Notes: a model not told the origin generated them from the letters alone. DNA of 64,000 nucleotides from Rhodococcus sp. 14-2470-1b (GCF_002259415.1 NZ_NPFY01000008.1:62001-126000), one strand, 5' to 3'. Positions 22,960 through 32,155 are shown, counted from the stretch's first letter. Numbers and translations: made by a program.

Positions 22960-24509
22960 TCAAGAGCGCAGCGGGTGCCTTCGGGCGGAGATCTCAGGTC
23001 CACGAGGTACTCGGCCACGACCGTGTCGACGCAGTCGTTCGCTCCGGAGAACGCGACGGTGTGCTGGTCTCCGTCGACGGAGAGCAGTGAACCACCCAGC
23101 GTGTCGGCAAGACTGACACCACCCGCGTACGGCGTGGACGGGTCGCCGGTGATGGAGATGGTCAACGTGTCCGGCAGACCGTCGATGTCGGTTGCGTACG
23201 GGAATCCCAAAGTGGGTTCGACGGGCCAGGATTCACACGGGTCGCGTGCGCCATCCGGCCCCAGACCGGAGTCGGTGAACGGTGCGACGCCCTGAATTCG
23301 CTCCTTGAGCTCGACCTCCTGCTCGGCAGTGTTGCGCTGCTCGTCGTTGCAGTTGATCGCGTACAGCGCCTCGGCGAAGTTCGGGTACGCACCGTCGACG
23401 TCACGCCCGCCGAACACGTCACTGATCTTCAGCAACGTCTCTGCTTGCCCCACCTGTAGTTCCGCGATGCCCTGGGTGATGACGGGCCAGACGGTCGAGT
23501 CGTAGAGACCGGCGATCACGGCCCCGTAGGCGGCGTCGAAGTCCATCTTCCTGCCGCCCGGGGTGACGATCGGATCGTCGATCAGCGGGCGGACGATGTT
23601 CTGGAAATTCTCGACGGACCTCGTCGGATCCTGGCCGAGAGGGCAGTCGGGCTTGGTGGCGCAATCCGCAGCCATGGCGTCGAATGCCTCTTGGAACGCC
23701 GTGAACTGATCGATCCGACGGTCCGCAGTGCTCTGCAGTGGATCGATGGCACCGTCGAGCACCATGGCACGAACGTTCTGCGGGAACATCTCTCCGTAGA
23801 CCGCGCCCAGGCGCGTGCCATAGCTTTGTCCGAGGTAACTGAGCTGGTCGTCGCCCAGCACTTCGCGCAGCACATCCATGTCCCGGGCTGCGTCACGGGT
23901 TCCGACGTTCGCCAGTACGTCCTCGCCGCCGGACCGCTCGGCACACTGCTGAACCAGCGCGCGTGCCCCGTCTTCCGACAGCGTTCTCGCTCCCGTCAGA
24001 ACCGTCGTGTACGCCTCGCCTGCTTCGTTCTCGGAGTCGGTGAAGCAGTCGACAGCCGGCGTCGAGGCCGCGACGCCGCGTGGATCGAATCCGACGATGT
24101 CGAATTTCTCGGTCAACGGGCTGTCTGCCAACGTTGTCGCCGCAGCTGCGGCCATACTCATGCCGGGTCCTCCGGGGCCACCCGAGTTGAGGAGCAAAGA
24201 CCCGATGGGCTCGCCTTTCGCGGGAACTTTCAGCAGCGCGATCTGCGCCGTTCGCCCGTCCGGGTCGTCGTAGTCGAGCGGGACATCCACTCGCGCACAC
24301 TGGAACGTCGGATCGCTGACGAACGCTGCCTCGTCGGTCGACGTCGTGCCATACCCCTCGCATGGCTCGAACGTGACCGCTTGACCGTAGAAGCGATCCA
24401 GATCGGCAGTCGTATCCGGTTCCGGCTCGGCCTGGCTACACCCTCCGAGGACGAGAACTGCTGCGGCCAGGACGCTTACGGTCCGGCGTGGTCGGTGACG
24501 ATAGTTCAC
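22956..24509 (-). CDS. secreted alpha/beta hydrolase lipoprotein, TAP-like (tripeptidyl aminopeptidase family)
   Basis: A 517-residue exported lipoprotein with lipobox Leu-Gly-Gly-Cys24. Near 108-116 lies Asn-Ser-Gly-Gly-Pro-Gly-Gly-Pro-Gly, the hallmark of SlpD/SlpE-type tripeptidyl aminopeptidases. The nucleophile is Ser229 in Gly-Gln-Ser-Tyr-Gly-Thr, the acid is expected in Ile-Thr-Gly-Asp-Pro-Ser-Thr-Pro near 462, and the His in Gly-Asp-Gln-His-Thr-Val near 487. The C-terminal segment after 420 matches the TAP-like domain. It is co-translated with the MerR gene (GTGA overlap) and so is the likely target of that regulator. Known relatives cleave N-terminal tripeptides or act as proline aminopeptidases. 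Confidence 0.88.
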   Translation of the reverse strand: MNYRHRPRRTVSVLAAAVLVLGGCSQAEPEPDTTADLDRFYGQAVTFEPCEGYGTTSTDEAAFVSDPTFQCARVDVPLDYDDPDGRTAQIALLKVPAKGEPIGSLLLNSGGPGGPGMSMAAAAATTLADSPLTEKFDIVGFDPRGVAASTPAVDCFTDSENEAGEAYTTVLTGARTLSEDGARALVQQCAERSGGEDVLANVGTRDAARDMDVLREVLGDDQLSYLGQSYGTRLGAVYGEMFPQNVRAMVLDGAIDPLQSTADRRIDQFTAFQEAFDAMAADCATKPDCPLGQDPTRSVENFQNIVRPLIDDPIVTPGGRKMDFDAAYGAVIAGLYDSTVWPVITQGIAELQVGQAETLLKISDVFGGRDVDGAYPNFAEALYAINCNDEQRNTAEQEVELKERIQGVAPFTDSGLGPDGARDPCESWPVEPTLGFPYATDIDGLPDTLTISITGDPSTPYAGGVSLADTLGGSLLSVDGDQHTVAFSGANDCVDTVVAEYLVDLRSPPEGTRCALD

Positions 24510-25237
24510 GAGTGGCTCACTCCTGGTGTGTTCAGAATGACGGAAATCCTGCGCAGAACATCGTGTTGGGCGGGGTTGTACAGCTCTTCCACTGCTACCG
24601 CGAATGCTCGTGTGGCCCGCTCCTTACCGAGCGCCGAGGTGTTCGCGTCGAACAATCCCGGATACCGCATCGTCAGGTCCTGGATGTGTGGAGCCATCCG
24701 CTCGGCCAAGTCGATGCGGGTGGCCTCGTCCGCGTCTCGCGGAAGCGACTGGAACTCCGTGTCGGTGGATGTACGCGGAGTGTTCCTGATCAACTCGCCG
24801 TACGCATCGAGTGCGGAGGGCGTCAGAATCGTGGTGGCGAACGACACGAACGTGCGGTCCGGTTCGGAGAGCTCCGCGGCCGCGTCTGCGAACTCGGCAG
24901 GCAGATCTGTCGGGACCGAATCGCGAAGAATGATCGCGAGCTCCGTGCGTGCTCGCTGCAACCGTTCGATCGTGGCCTCCAGCTCGGCATCGAGGGTTCG
25001 GAGGGCCTGCTCGGGATGCTCACGACTGTCTCCCAGTGCGGCTATCTGCGCCAACGAGAAGCCGAGGTCGGTCAGCCGTCCGATCTGCAACAGCCGAACG
25101 AGATGCCGAACGCCGTACTGTTTGTAGCCGTTCGACGTACGCTCGGGCTCGTCGAGCAGACCGACGTCGTGGTAGTGCCGTACCGATTTCAATGTCGTCC
25201 CCGCCAGGTCGGCTACCTCCCTGGTGCTCCAGCCCAT
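24506..25237 (-). CDS. MerR-family transcriptional regulator
   Basis: A 243-residue activator. The N-terminal winged helix starts Met-Gly-Trp-Ser-Thr-Arg-Glu-Val-Ala-Asp-Leu-Ala-Gly and includes Val-Arg-His-Tyr-His-Asp-Val-Gly-Leu-Leu and Gln-Tyr-Gly-Val-Arg-His-Leu. A coiled dimer helix (about 75-110) and a helical effector domain without cysteine clusters follow, so an organic ligand is more likely than a metal. GAGGAG eight bases before ATG 25237 sets the start; the GTG at 25246 would abut the ribosome site. It overlaps the TAP-like hydrolase gene by four bases and has a 19-bp-spacer promoter upstream. Confidence 0.87.
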   Translation of the reverse strand: MGWSTREVADLAGTTLKSVRHYHDVGLLDEPERTSNGYKQYGVRHLVRLLQIGRLTDLGFSLAQIAALGDSREHPEQALRTLDAELEATIERLQRARTELAIILRDSVPTDLPAEFADAAAELSEPDRTFVSFATTILTPSALDAYGELIRNTPRTSTDTEFQSLPRDADEATRIDLAERMAPHIQDLTMRYPGLFDANTSALGKERATRAFAVAVEELYNPAQHDVLRRISVILNTPGVSHS

Positions 25238-25274
25238 ACCGGACACTCCTCGCAGATCGGATCTCGTGGGTTTC

Positions 25275-25305
25275 AGTCTGAACTGTGCCCTTACGGCACA
25301 GTCAA
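25275..25305 (-). promoter_or_regulatory. MerR-type promoter with 19-bp spacer and inverted repeat
   Basis: On the minus strand, TTGACT (25305-25300) and CAGACT (25280-25275) are separated by 19 bp. The spacer holds most of a perfect inverted repeat, ACTGTGCC-N5-GGCACAGT (25282-25302). Over-long spacers with a central dyad are the hallmark of promoters activated by MerR proteins through DNA distortion. It lies about 38 bp before the merR start and overlaps the DUF3159 stop codon. Confidence 0.85.
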
Positions 25306-25952
25306 GAGGTTTCGTTCACCAGCCGCTTCGTGGAGCGTCGGAAAGCCCAGACGGTGACCAGGATCGCGAGCGCGAACAACGGGGTGCCCATCGAGATCCT
25401 CGCGAACGCCAGCCATCCGGTGGCGTCGGTGTCGTAGAGGTGGTCCTGCACGATGTAGCGCGCGCCGAACAGCAGCACGAAGGCGCCGGTCGCGATGTCG
25501 TGCGCGCGCAGGGTGTAGCGATTCGATCGCCACTGGTACTTGTTGCCGTGCAGCGCGTTCCACAGGAGGCCGGTCAACGGTCGACGTGCGAGCAGGGACA
25601 GCATCATCAGCGCACCCATGACCAGGCTGGTCCAGATCCCGATCAGGAAGTACCCACCGGCCGAGCCCGTCCATGCCGCTACGGCACCCGCCGTCACGAC
25701 GCCGATCAGTCCACCGCTCGCCTGGACGATCGGTTCACCGCGCACCATCCTCAGCACTGTCAGCACGACGGCGATGGCGACGGCGACTCCGATGGCGATC
25801 GGAAGCGAGACCAACGCATTGGCGGTCACGAAGGCGACCACAGGTACAGCGGTGTAGATCATGCCGCTCACGCCGCCGAGGTTGTGCAGCAGGAGTTGGG
25901 TGGCGTCGACTTTCTTCTCGTCTTGAATCGGTGTGGAATCCGGAGTCGTCAT
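25302..25952 (-). CDS. DUF3159 family membrane protein
   Basis: A 216-residue actinobacterial membrane protein of unknown function. Five to six hydrophobic helices cover residues 25-205, with the family-typical Gly-Tyr-Phe-Leu-Ile-Gly-Ile-Trp near 103 and Arg-Arg-Pro-Leu-Thr-Gly-Leu-Leu-Trp-Asn near 124. AGGAGGA before ATG 25952 sets the start; a longer frame to 26018 lacks a ribosome site. Its stop codon lies in the -35 box of the downstream merR promoter, so the two units are packed but separately controllable. Family members often sit by cell-envelope or tRNA-processing genes, but I infer no role. Confidence 0.8.
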   Translation of the reverse strand: MTTPDSTPIQDEKKVDATQLLLHNLGGVSGMIYTAVPVVAFVTANALVSLPIAIGVAVAIAVVLTVLRMVRGEPIVQASGGLIGVVTAGAVAAWTGSAGGYFLIGIWTSLVMGALMMLSLLARRPLTGLLWNALHGNKYQWRSNRYTLRAHDIATGAFVLLFGARYIVQDHLYDTDATGWLAFARISMGTPLFALAILVTVWAFRRSTKRLVNETS

Positions 25953-26092
25953 CGTGTCCTCCTCGTGTCGAAGTCGTCGCTCTGTCTGTTCCCAGAGTCG
26001 TCGACACGGAGGGTCCACAACAGTGCAGACGGGAATCGAAACTGCGCTACTTCGTCACGGGTCGGGCATGACAGATGTCAGGAACTGCCAGG

Positions 26093-26995
26093 TCAGAGGG
26101 CTTTCACCTCGGGCCGGACAGGTACCGACGCGATGCGCTCGGCCGTCAGGACGGTTCCCACCGTCGCGGCGATGACCAGTCCGATGGCGGTCAGCCGGAT
26201 CGCCCCTGCCGTTTGATGCAGGAGCAGCCACCCGGCCAGTGTCGCGAAGATCGGTTCGAGGGCCAGGAGGACGCCGAAGACGTTGCGCGGAATGATCCGC
26301 AACGCAGCAAGTTCGAGGGTGTACGGAACGACCGACGACAACAGCGCAACCACCGTTGCGAGGGCAAGAGTTTCGGGGTCCGCGAAGGCGGTCAGTCCCT
26401 GCATCATCCCGGCCGGAAGTACGCAGACGGCGGCGATCACCATGGCCGCAGCCAGGCCACCTGTGCCGGGAACCGTTGCCGCTACCCGTGCATTGGTCAG
26501 GATGTAGAGAACCCAGAACGACGCGGCGAACAATGCGAACATGATTCCGACAGGATCGAGACTCGTTGCGTGTACGGCGGATTCGACGCCCAGCAGCACC
26601 ATGCCGACCAATGCGAGGCACGCCCATCCGACGTCGGCGCGCCTGCGTGACAGGACAGCGGCCAGAACGAGTGGTCCGAGAAACTCGATCGACACCGCCA
26701 CGCCGAGAGGGATTCGATCGATCGCGGCGTAGAAGCATCCGTTCATGGCGGCCAATGCGAACCCCAGCGCGGCCATGCTCTTCCATTGCGCCTTCGACCA
26801 TCCGCGCACCCGTGGACGCACCAGGAGAAGCAGCAGAGCGGCTGCGATGGCCAACCGCGCCGCAGTGACGGCCCACGACCCGGCGACAGGAAAGATCTGA
26901 ACGGCAAGAGCTGCGCCGAACTGCAGGGACAAACACGACCCGACCATCATCGCCACTGCTGAGCCCGTGCCGGGTGTCCGGGAGGTTGCCGTCAT
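26093..26995 (-). CDS. EamA/DMT-family exporter (RhtA-like)
   Basis: A 300-residue inner-membrane protein with ten predicted helices in two EamA halves (about 15-145 and 155-290). The pattern, including Ala-Ala-Arg-Leu-Ala-Ile-Ala near 46 and Ser-Ile-Glu-Phe-Leu-Gly-Pro-Leu near 102, resembles RhtA-type amino-acid or metabolite exporters. It is transcribed divergently from the LysR gene 91 bp away. Such exporter-LysR pairs usually work with the exported amino acid as inducer. Substrate unknown. Confidence 0.85.
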   Translation of the reverse strand: MTATSRTPGTGSAVAMMVGSCLSLQFGAALAVQIFPVAGSWAVTAARLAIAAALLLLLVRPRVRGWSKAQWKSMAALGFALAAMNGCFYAAIDRIPLGVAVSIEFLGPLVLAAVLSRRRADVGWACLALVGMVLLGVESAVHATSLDPVGIMFALFAASFWVLYILTNARVAATVPGTGGLAAAMVIAAVCVLPAGMMQGLTAFADPETLALATVVALLSSVVPYTLELAALRIIPRNVFGVLLALEPIFATLAGWLLLHQTAGAIRLTAIGLVIAATVGTVLTAERIASVPVRPEVKAL

Positions 26996-27086
26996 GACAG
27001 TGAATGCTTCTCGTGTAAGTCACGTAAGTCCAGCGAATCATTTTGTAGAATAACAGTCACTATTGCTTACCTATGACGGGAATCCG

Positions 27087-28061
27087 ATGCTCAACGTCCC
27101 TCGCCTGCGGATCCTTCTCGAATTACACCGGCGCGGCACGCTCGCCGAGGTAGCCCGTGTGATGTCCTACACGCCGTCCGCGGTGTCACAGCAGCTGTCG
27201 CTGCTCGAGAAGGAGTCCGGCGTTCGGCTGCTGGAACCGGTGGGGCGAGGGGTGACGTTGACCGACGCCGCAGTCGGACTCGCCGCCCACGCCGAGATCG
27301 TCCTTCGCCAACTCGAGGAAGCCGAGGCGGATCTCGCGTCCGCGCAATCGGCCGTTCAGGGAACATTGCGGGTCGCGTCGTTCCAGACGGTCGTGTTCGC
27401 GATCGTGCCCGCAGTGCTGGACCTGCTTGCCGCCGAGGAACCCTCGCTGACCGTCGAGTTCGACCAGCTACAGGTCTCCGCCGCCTACGACGGTCTGCTG
27501 TCGCACTCCTTCGACCTGATTCTGGGCGAGGAATACCCCGGCATGCCCGAACCCGTCCGAGACAACATCGACCGAGCGGACCTCGCCGCCGATCCACTGC
27601 TGCTCGCCGTCCCGTCCGAGGCCGCCTGGTTGCCGTCCGCGCGTACCGACCTGGCAGGCCTGTCCGACGTGCCCTGGGCGATGGACCCGCCGGACAGTGC
27701 GACGGGCACGTGGGCCCGGTCGGTGTGCCGTGCCGCAGGATTCGAACCCAGGGTCCGCTTCGTCAGCCCGGACCCCCTGATGCATGCGCATCTGGTGCGC
27801 ACCGGCCACGCCGCGGCGTTCATCCCCGCGCTGATCGCCGCGACCCAGTCCGACGGACTCGATCTTCGCGCACTGCCGGGGCGTCCGGACCGAACCATCT
27901 ACACGGCAGTCCGCGCCGGGCGAGCCGGTCACCCAGCAATTCGCGCGTTCCGAGCAGCGCTCGCGTCGACGGCGGCATCTCGAACCTCCGAGTGGAACAC
28001 CGCCGATCGACTTCGCATACAGAATGGACTGGTGACATCCGAAACAAGCCCTGCCCGCTAG
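27087..28061 (+). CDS. LysR-family transcriptional regulator
   Basis: A 324-residue regulator starting at ATG 27087. The winged helix (about 1-60) contains Thr-Leu-Ala-Glu-Val-Ala-Arg-Val-Met-Ser-Tyr-Thr-Pro-Ser-Ala-Val-Ser-Gln-Gln, and a LysR substrate domain spans about 90-295. It has two apparent tasks by position: control of the divergent EamA exporter and possibly of putA, which starts 33 bp downstream on the same strand. The intergenic region 26996-27086 is AT-rich and carries the direct repeat GTAAGTC at 27015 and 27024, a possible binding element. The inducer could be an amino acid such as proline, as inference only. Confidence 0.85.
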   Translation: MLNVPRLRILLELHRRGTLAEVARVMSYTPSAVSQQLSLLEKESGVRLLEPVGRGVTLTDAAVGLAAHAEIVLRQLEEAEADLASAQSAVQGTLRVASFQTVVFAIVPAVLDLLAAEEPSLTVEFDQLQVSAAYDGLLSHSFDLILGEEYPGMPEPVRDNIDRADLAADPLLLAVPSEAAWLPSARTDLAGLSDVPWAMDPPDSATGTWARSVCRAAGFEPRVRFVSPDPLMHAHLVRTGHAAAFIPALIAATQSDGLDLRALPGRPDRTIYTAVRAGRAGHPAIRAFRAALASTAASRTSEWNTADRLRIQNGLVTSETSPAR

Positions 28062-28094
28062 ACGAAGCCCGTCGATCCTTCAGGAGTGTGGACC

Positions 28095-31000
28095 ATGGCA
28101 CCGAGGACGCGCGAACAGCTGGCGGACGACGCGGTTGCCCTGGCACGGAGTTGGGTGACACGCTCCGCCGACCGTCCCGCCGATCGTGCCGCCGTCCGTC
28201 TGGCGGGCCTGCTGCGCGACGAGCGTGGTCTGGAGTTCGCCGTGGGGTTCATCGACGGCGTCGTACGACCGGAGGATGTGCGGGTCGCCGCCAGGAACTG
28301 GGCGCATCTGACGGACGGTGATCTGCCTGAGTTCCTGGGCGTGCATCTGCGCGTCGCCCTTCGGCTCGGCAACGTGGCCGCGAGGATCGCACCGGCACTG
28401 GTCGTCCCCGTCGCGAAGAGGGCTCTGCGAGCGATGGTCGGCCATCTCGTGCTCGACGCCTCGCCGCGCGCACTGTCTAGCGGTCTCGCTCGCATTCGCC
28501 GGGACGGAATGCGTCCGGGCATCAATCTGCTCGGCGAGGCCGTGTTGGGATCGGACGGGGCTCGGGCACGTCTCGACGGAACCACGGCGTTGCTGGCGCG
28601 ATCGGATGTCGACTACGTGTCCGTCAAGGTCTCGGCGGTCGTTGCGCCGCACTCGCCCTGGGCCTTCGAGGAGGCCGTCGCACACACCGTCGACGAGCTC
28701 GCACCGCTGTACTCGGCGGCCGCGCAGTCCGGCACACCCAAGTTCATCAACATGGACATGGAGGAGTACCACGATCTCGATCTGACGATCGCAGTGTTCA
28801 CGACCCTGCTGGACCGACCTGAACTTCTGTCGCTTCAGGCGGGAATCGTGTTGCAGGCATACCTTCCCGATTCGCTGTCCGCGATGATGCGGCTGCAGGA
28901 CTGGGCCGCCCAGCGCACCGCACGCGGAGGCGCCCCGGTCAAGATCCGCATCGTCAAGGGCGCGAATCTTCCGCTGGAGCGAGTCGAATCCGCTCTGCAC
29001 GGATGGCCCCTGGCCACGTGGTCGTCCAAACAGGACACCGACACCAACTACAAGCGCATCGTCGACTACGCGCTCGACTCCGATCGAATCCGCAATGTGC
29101 ACATCGGCATTGCCGGGCACAACCTGTTCGACCTCGCCTGGGCACGGTGTCTCGCCGAACATCGCGGCATCGACTCCGGATACGAATTCGAGATGCTGCT
29201 CGGCATGGCGTCGGCGACGGCACAGGTGATCGCCGAGGACACCGGCGGGATGCTTCTCTACACCCCCGTTGTCGGCGCCGACGAATTCGACGTCGCGATC
29301 GCCTACCTCGTCCGCCGGCTGGAAGAAGGAGCAGCGCCGGAAAACTTCATGCCCTCGATGTTCGAACTGACCACCGCGAGCGGGCAACCGACCCCGCAGT
29401 TCACGATGCAGGAGAATCGATTCCGTGCGTCGCTGACCGCGCTGGACGACTCCGTTCCCGTGCCGCGACGGATCCAGAACCGCACCACCGACAACACCGG
29501 CAGCACCGACAGCACCGACAGCGCCGACAGCGCCGACAGCGCCGATGTCGCAGTACCGTTCGCCAACACTCCCGACACCGATCCCTCCGTGGCCGCCAAC
29601 AGACGGTGGGGCCGCGGCATCCTCGAGCGCGCCGAGGCGTCGGACATCGGGGTGGAGCTCGTCACCGAGTACACCGTCGACGATCCCGTCCGCCTCGACG
29701 AGCTGATTCAGCAGACGTGCGACGCAGGGGCGGGCTGGGGTTCGCTCCCGCCGACCGAGCGAGCACGCATCCTGAGGTCCGCGGCGCGCGAGCTGTCCAG
29801 CGCACGTGCGGACCTGCTCGAGGTCATGGCCGCGGAATGTGGCAAGACCTTGGAGGAGGGCGACCCCGAGGTCAGCGAGGCCATCGACTTCGCCAGGTAC
29901 TACGCCGAACTCGCCGAGGAGCTTTCACGGGTGGACGGCGCACTCCATCGGCCGAGGCGTCTGACCGTCGTCACACCGCCGTGGAACTTCCCGGTGGCCA
30001 TACCGGCCGGATCGACGCTGGCTGCACTCGCTGCGGGTTCTGCCGTCGTGATCAAGCCTGCGCCGCAGGCGAAGCGTTGCGGGTCGGTGATGGTCGACGC
30101 TCTGTGGCGGGCTGGCGTGCCGCGAGAGGTGTTGCGCCTCATGCACGTCGACGAGGCGTCCCTCGCCGGCACCCTCGTCGCGGATCCGCGGGTCGATCAG
30201 GTGATCCTCACCGGTGGCTACGAGACGGCAGAGCTGTTCCACCGGCTGCGCCCCGACATTCGACTGTTCGCGGAAACGAGCGGCAAGAACGCCGTGGTCG
30301 TCACACCCGCAGCCGATCTGGACCTGGCGGTGAAGGACCTTGCGAGGTCTGCCTTCGGCCACGCAGGCCAGAAGTGCTCCGCAGCGTCCCTGGCGATTCT
30401 GGTCGGATCCGTCGGTACGTCGGATCGTTTCCTGGGCCAGCTGGTCGACGCCGTCCGGTCCATGAAGGTTGCGTACCCGACGGACCCCGAATCGCGTATC
30501 GGCCCTCTCGTCGAACCTGCGAGCGGCAAGGTTCTCCGGGGTCTGACCCACCTCGACCCTGGTGAGTCGTGGTTGCTCGAACCCCGTGCACTGGACGACG
30601 AGGGCCGGCTGTGGTCGCCTGGGATACGCGTCGGCGTGTCTCCTGGTTCCGAGTTCCATCGAACGGAGTACTTCGGTCCGATCCTCGGCATCATCACCGT
30701 CGCCACTCTCGCCGAGGCGATCGAGGTGCAGAACGACGTCGACTACGGGCTCACCGCAGGCCTTCATTCCCTCGACGATGCCGAACAGGCGCAGTGGATC
30801 CAGGAGGTCGCCGCGGGCAACCTCTACGTGGGCCGGGGCATCACCGGTGCCGTCGTGCGACGGCAGCCCTTCGGCGGGTGGAAGAAGTCGACGGTCGGCA
30901 CGGGGAGCAAGGCAGGAGGACCGAACTACCTCGTGGGTCTGTCCGACTGGTCTCCTGCGCCCGCGTCCGGCACGACCGTCGGCTGCGTGGTCGACGCGTG

Positions 31001-31595
31001 GGCGGAGAAGTTCCTGCGCGAGACCGCGCTTGTCGGCGACGACCTCGACTTTCTACGGCGTTCTCTGGCAAGCGATCTCGTGGCGTGGGACACGGAGTTC
31101 GGCGTCACCCGTGACGTATCGAATCTCGGGGTGGAGGCGAACGTGCTGCGCTACCTTCCTGCCACGGTGACCGTGCGAGCGGAGGCCGACGCTCGCCCCG
31201 TGGAGGTTCTGCGCGTCGTCGCAGCCGGATTGCGTGCCCGTTCCACTCTGCGCCTGTCCGTGCACGCGTCCGTCGCCCTCGGAGAGGGCGTGCTCGGGTT
31301 CCTGACCACCAACGGCGTGTCGGTCGACACCGAAACGGACTGGGCGCGTGCGGTTTCGCACGGCGGGGCTGACAGAACCCGCGTCGTCGGGTCCGGAACC
31401 GACGTGCCCACCGGGCCGTCGGCCGCAGTGTGGTCGGGCGCCGTGACCGAAGCGGGTCGCGTCGAGATGCTGCCGTTCCTGCGCGAGCAGTCCATCAGCA
31501 TCACCCATCACCGGTTCGGCACCTACCGCGAGATGCCTCGGGTGGACGCTCTGCTGAACATCGCGACAGGCGGCGACCGTTTCGATTCGCCGTGA
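28095..31595 (+). CDS. putA: bifunctional proline dehydrogenase / L-glutamate gamma-semialdehyde dehydrogenase
   Basis: A 1166-residue fusion enzyme oxidising proline to glutamate. The N-terminal proline dehydrogenase barrel (about 90-440, FAD) shows Tyr-Val-Ser-Val-Lys near 174, Asn-Met-Asp-Met-Glu-Glu-Tyr near 216 and Arg-Ile-Val-Lys-Gly-Ala near 280. The aldehyde dehydrogenase half has Pro-Pro-Trp-Asn-Phe-Pro-Val-Ala near 630 and catalytic Cys in Gly-Gln-Lys-Cys-Ser-Ala near 760. A C-terminal extension of about 180 residues follows. No ribbon-helix-helix domain is present, so it does not self-regulate as in E. coli. A Ser-Thr-Asp/Ser-Ala-Asp repeat fills the linker. AGGAG eight bases before ATG 28095 sets the start. 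Confidence 0.93.
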   Translation: MAPRTREQLADDAVALARSWVTRSADRPADRAAVRLAGLLRDERGLEFAVGFIDGVVRPEDVRVAARNWAHLTDGDLPEFLGVHLRVALRLGNVAARIAPALVVPVAKRALRAMVGHLVLDASPRALSSGLARIRRDGMRPGINLLGEAVLGSDGARARLDGTTALLARSDVDYVSVKVSAVVAPHSPWAFEEAVAHTVDELAPLYSAAAQSGTPKFINMDMEEYHDLDLTIAVFTTLLDRPELLSLQAGIVLQAYLPDSLSAMMRLQDWAAQRTARGGAPVKIRIVKGANLPLERVESALHGWPLATWSSKQDTDTNYKRIVDYALDSDRIRNVHIGIAGHNLFDLAWARCLAEHRGIDSGYEFEMLLGMASATAQVIAEDTGGMLLYTPVVGADEFDVAIAYLVRRLEEGAAPENFMPSMFELTTASGQPTPQFTMQENRFRASLTALDDSVPVPRRIQNRTTDNTGSTDSTDSADSADSADVAVPFANTPDTDPSVAANRRWGRGILERAEASDIGVELVTEYTVDDPVRLDELIQQTCDAGAGWGSLPPTERARILRSAARELSSARADLLEVMAAECGKTLEEGDPEVSEAIDFARYYAELAEELSRVDGALHRPRRLTVVTPPWNFPVAIPAGSTLAALAAGSAVVIKPAPQAKRCGSVMVDALWRAGVPREVLRLMHVDEASLAGTLVADPRVDQVILTGGYETAELFHRLRPDIRLFAETSGKNAVVVTPAADLDLAVKDLARSAFGHAGQKCSAASLAILVGSVGTSDRFLGQLVDAVRSMKVAYPTDPESRIGPLVEPASGKVLRGLTHLDPGESWLLEPRALDDEGRLWSPGIRVGVSPGSEFHRTEYFGPILGIITVATLAEAIEVQNDVDYGLTAGLHSLDDAEQAQWIQEVAAGNLYVGRGITGAVVRRQPFGGWKKSTVGTGSKAGGPNYLVGLSDWSPAPASGTTVGCVVDAWAEKFLRETALVGDDLDFLRRSLASDLVAWDTEFGVTRDVSNLGVEANVLRYLPATVTVRAEADARPVEVLRVVAAGLRARSTLRLSVHASVALGEGVLGFLTTNGVSVDTETDWARAVSHGGADRTRVVGSGTDVPTGPSAAVWSGAVTEAGRVEMLPFLREQSISITHHRFGTYREMPRVDALLNIATGGDRFDSP
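29502..29546. repeat. 9-bp tandem repeat, 5 copies, in PutA interdomain linker
   Basis: Five consecutive units AGCACCGAC (twice) and AGCGCCGAC/T (three times) encode Ser-Thr-Asp and Ser-Ala-Asp repeats between the two catalytic halves of PutA. The repeat is in frame and its copy number sets linker length. Confidence 0.92.
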
Positions 31596-32017
31596 ACGGC
31601 TACTCACACCGCATGCGCCTGAACCTTCGTCGCGGGATGCCCGTCGTCGAACTCCCCATGTCCGTTCCGCCTGCCGCGGCATGGGAGGTTCTGGTGGACC
31701 TGACGGCATGGCCGGTGTGGGGTCCGACGGTGGCCGGCGCCGAACTGGACCGACCCGGTCCGCTTGCCCTGGGTTCCCGAGGCCGGGTGTTCACCCCGGT
31801 CGGAGTGCCTCTGCCGTTCCGCATCACCGAGTTCGAGGACGGCCGACTCTGGGCGTGGCGGGTGGCGGGTGTGCCGGCGACTCGGCACGAGGTGATCCCC
31901 GACGGCGAGGGCTGCGTGGTGAGCTTCGGCGTACCGATTTGGGCGCCCGCGTATCTGACGATCATGGCCGTTGCGCTCCCCCGGATCGAGCGATTGGCTG
32001 CGGAACGCGCGCACTGA
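31592..32017 (+). CDS. SRPBCC (START-like) family protein
   Basis: A 141-residue protein with a START/Bet v1-like fold: Glu-Leu-Pro-Met-Ser-Val-Pro-Pro-Ala-Ala-Ala-Trp-Glu-Val-Leu-Val-Asp near 20 and Leu-Trp-Ala-Trp-Arg-Val near 84 fit polyketide cyclase/dehydrase-like members that bind hydrophobic ligands. Its GTG overlaps the putA stop by four bases (GTGA), indicating co-translation; ATG 31613 is an alternative start. The role is unknown. Cotranscription with putA may be incidental. Confidence 0.75.
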   Translation: MNGYSHRMRLNLRRGMPVVELPMSVPPAAAWEVLVDLTAWPVWGPTVAGAELDRPGPLALGSRGRVFTPVGVPLPFRITEFEDGRLWAWRVAGVPATRHEVIPDGEGCVVSFGVPIWAPAYLTIMAVALPRIERLAAERAH

Positions 32018-32120
32018 TCGCGGGAGGCTGTGTAGTCCGTCACGCCCGGACCTAGGTTTGATCGAGTCCAGAAAGCCCACGCTGGATCGATAAGCTCGAG
32101 CTATCGAGATCTGAGCAATC

Positions 32121-32155
32121 ATCGATTGGCCCGATCAATCCAGGATCATTAGGGT
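32121..32155 (+). promoter_or_regulatory. OxyR-like box overlapping a putative ahpC promoter
   Basis: ATC-N9-GAT at 32121-32135 fits the T-N11-A motif reported for mycobacterial OxyR at ahpC. It overlaps a possible -35 TTGGCC (32126-32131), with TAGGGT (32150-32155) 18 bases further as -10. A second imperfect dyad, CGATA-N9-TATCG, lies upstream at about 32084-32102. No oxyR gene is adjacent. Confidence 0.5.
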
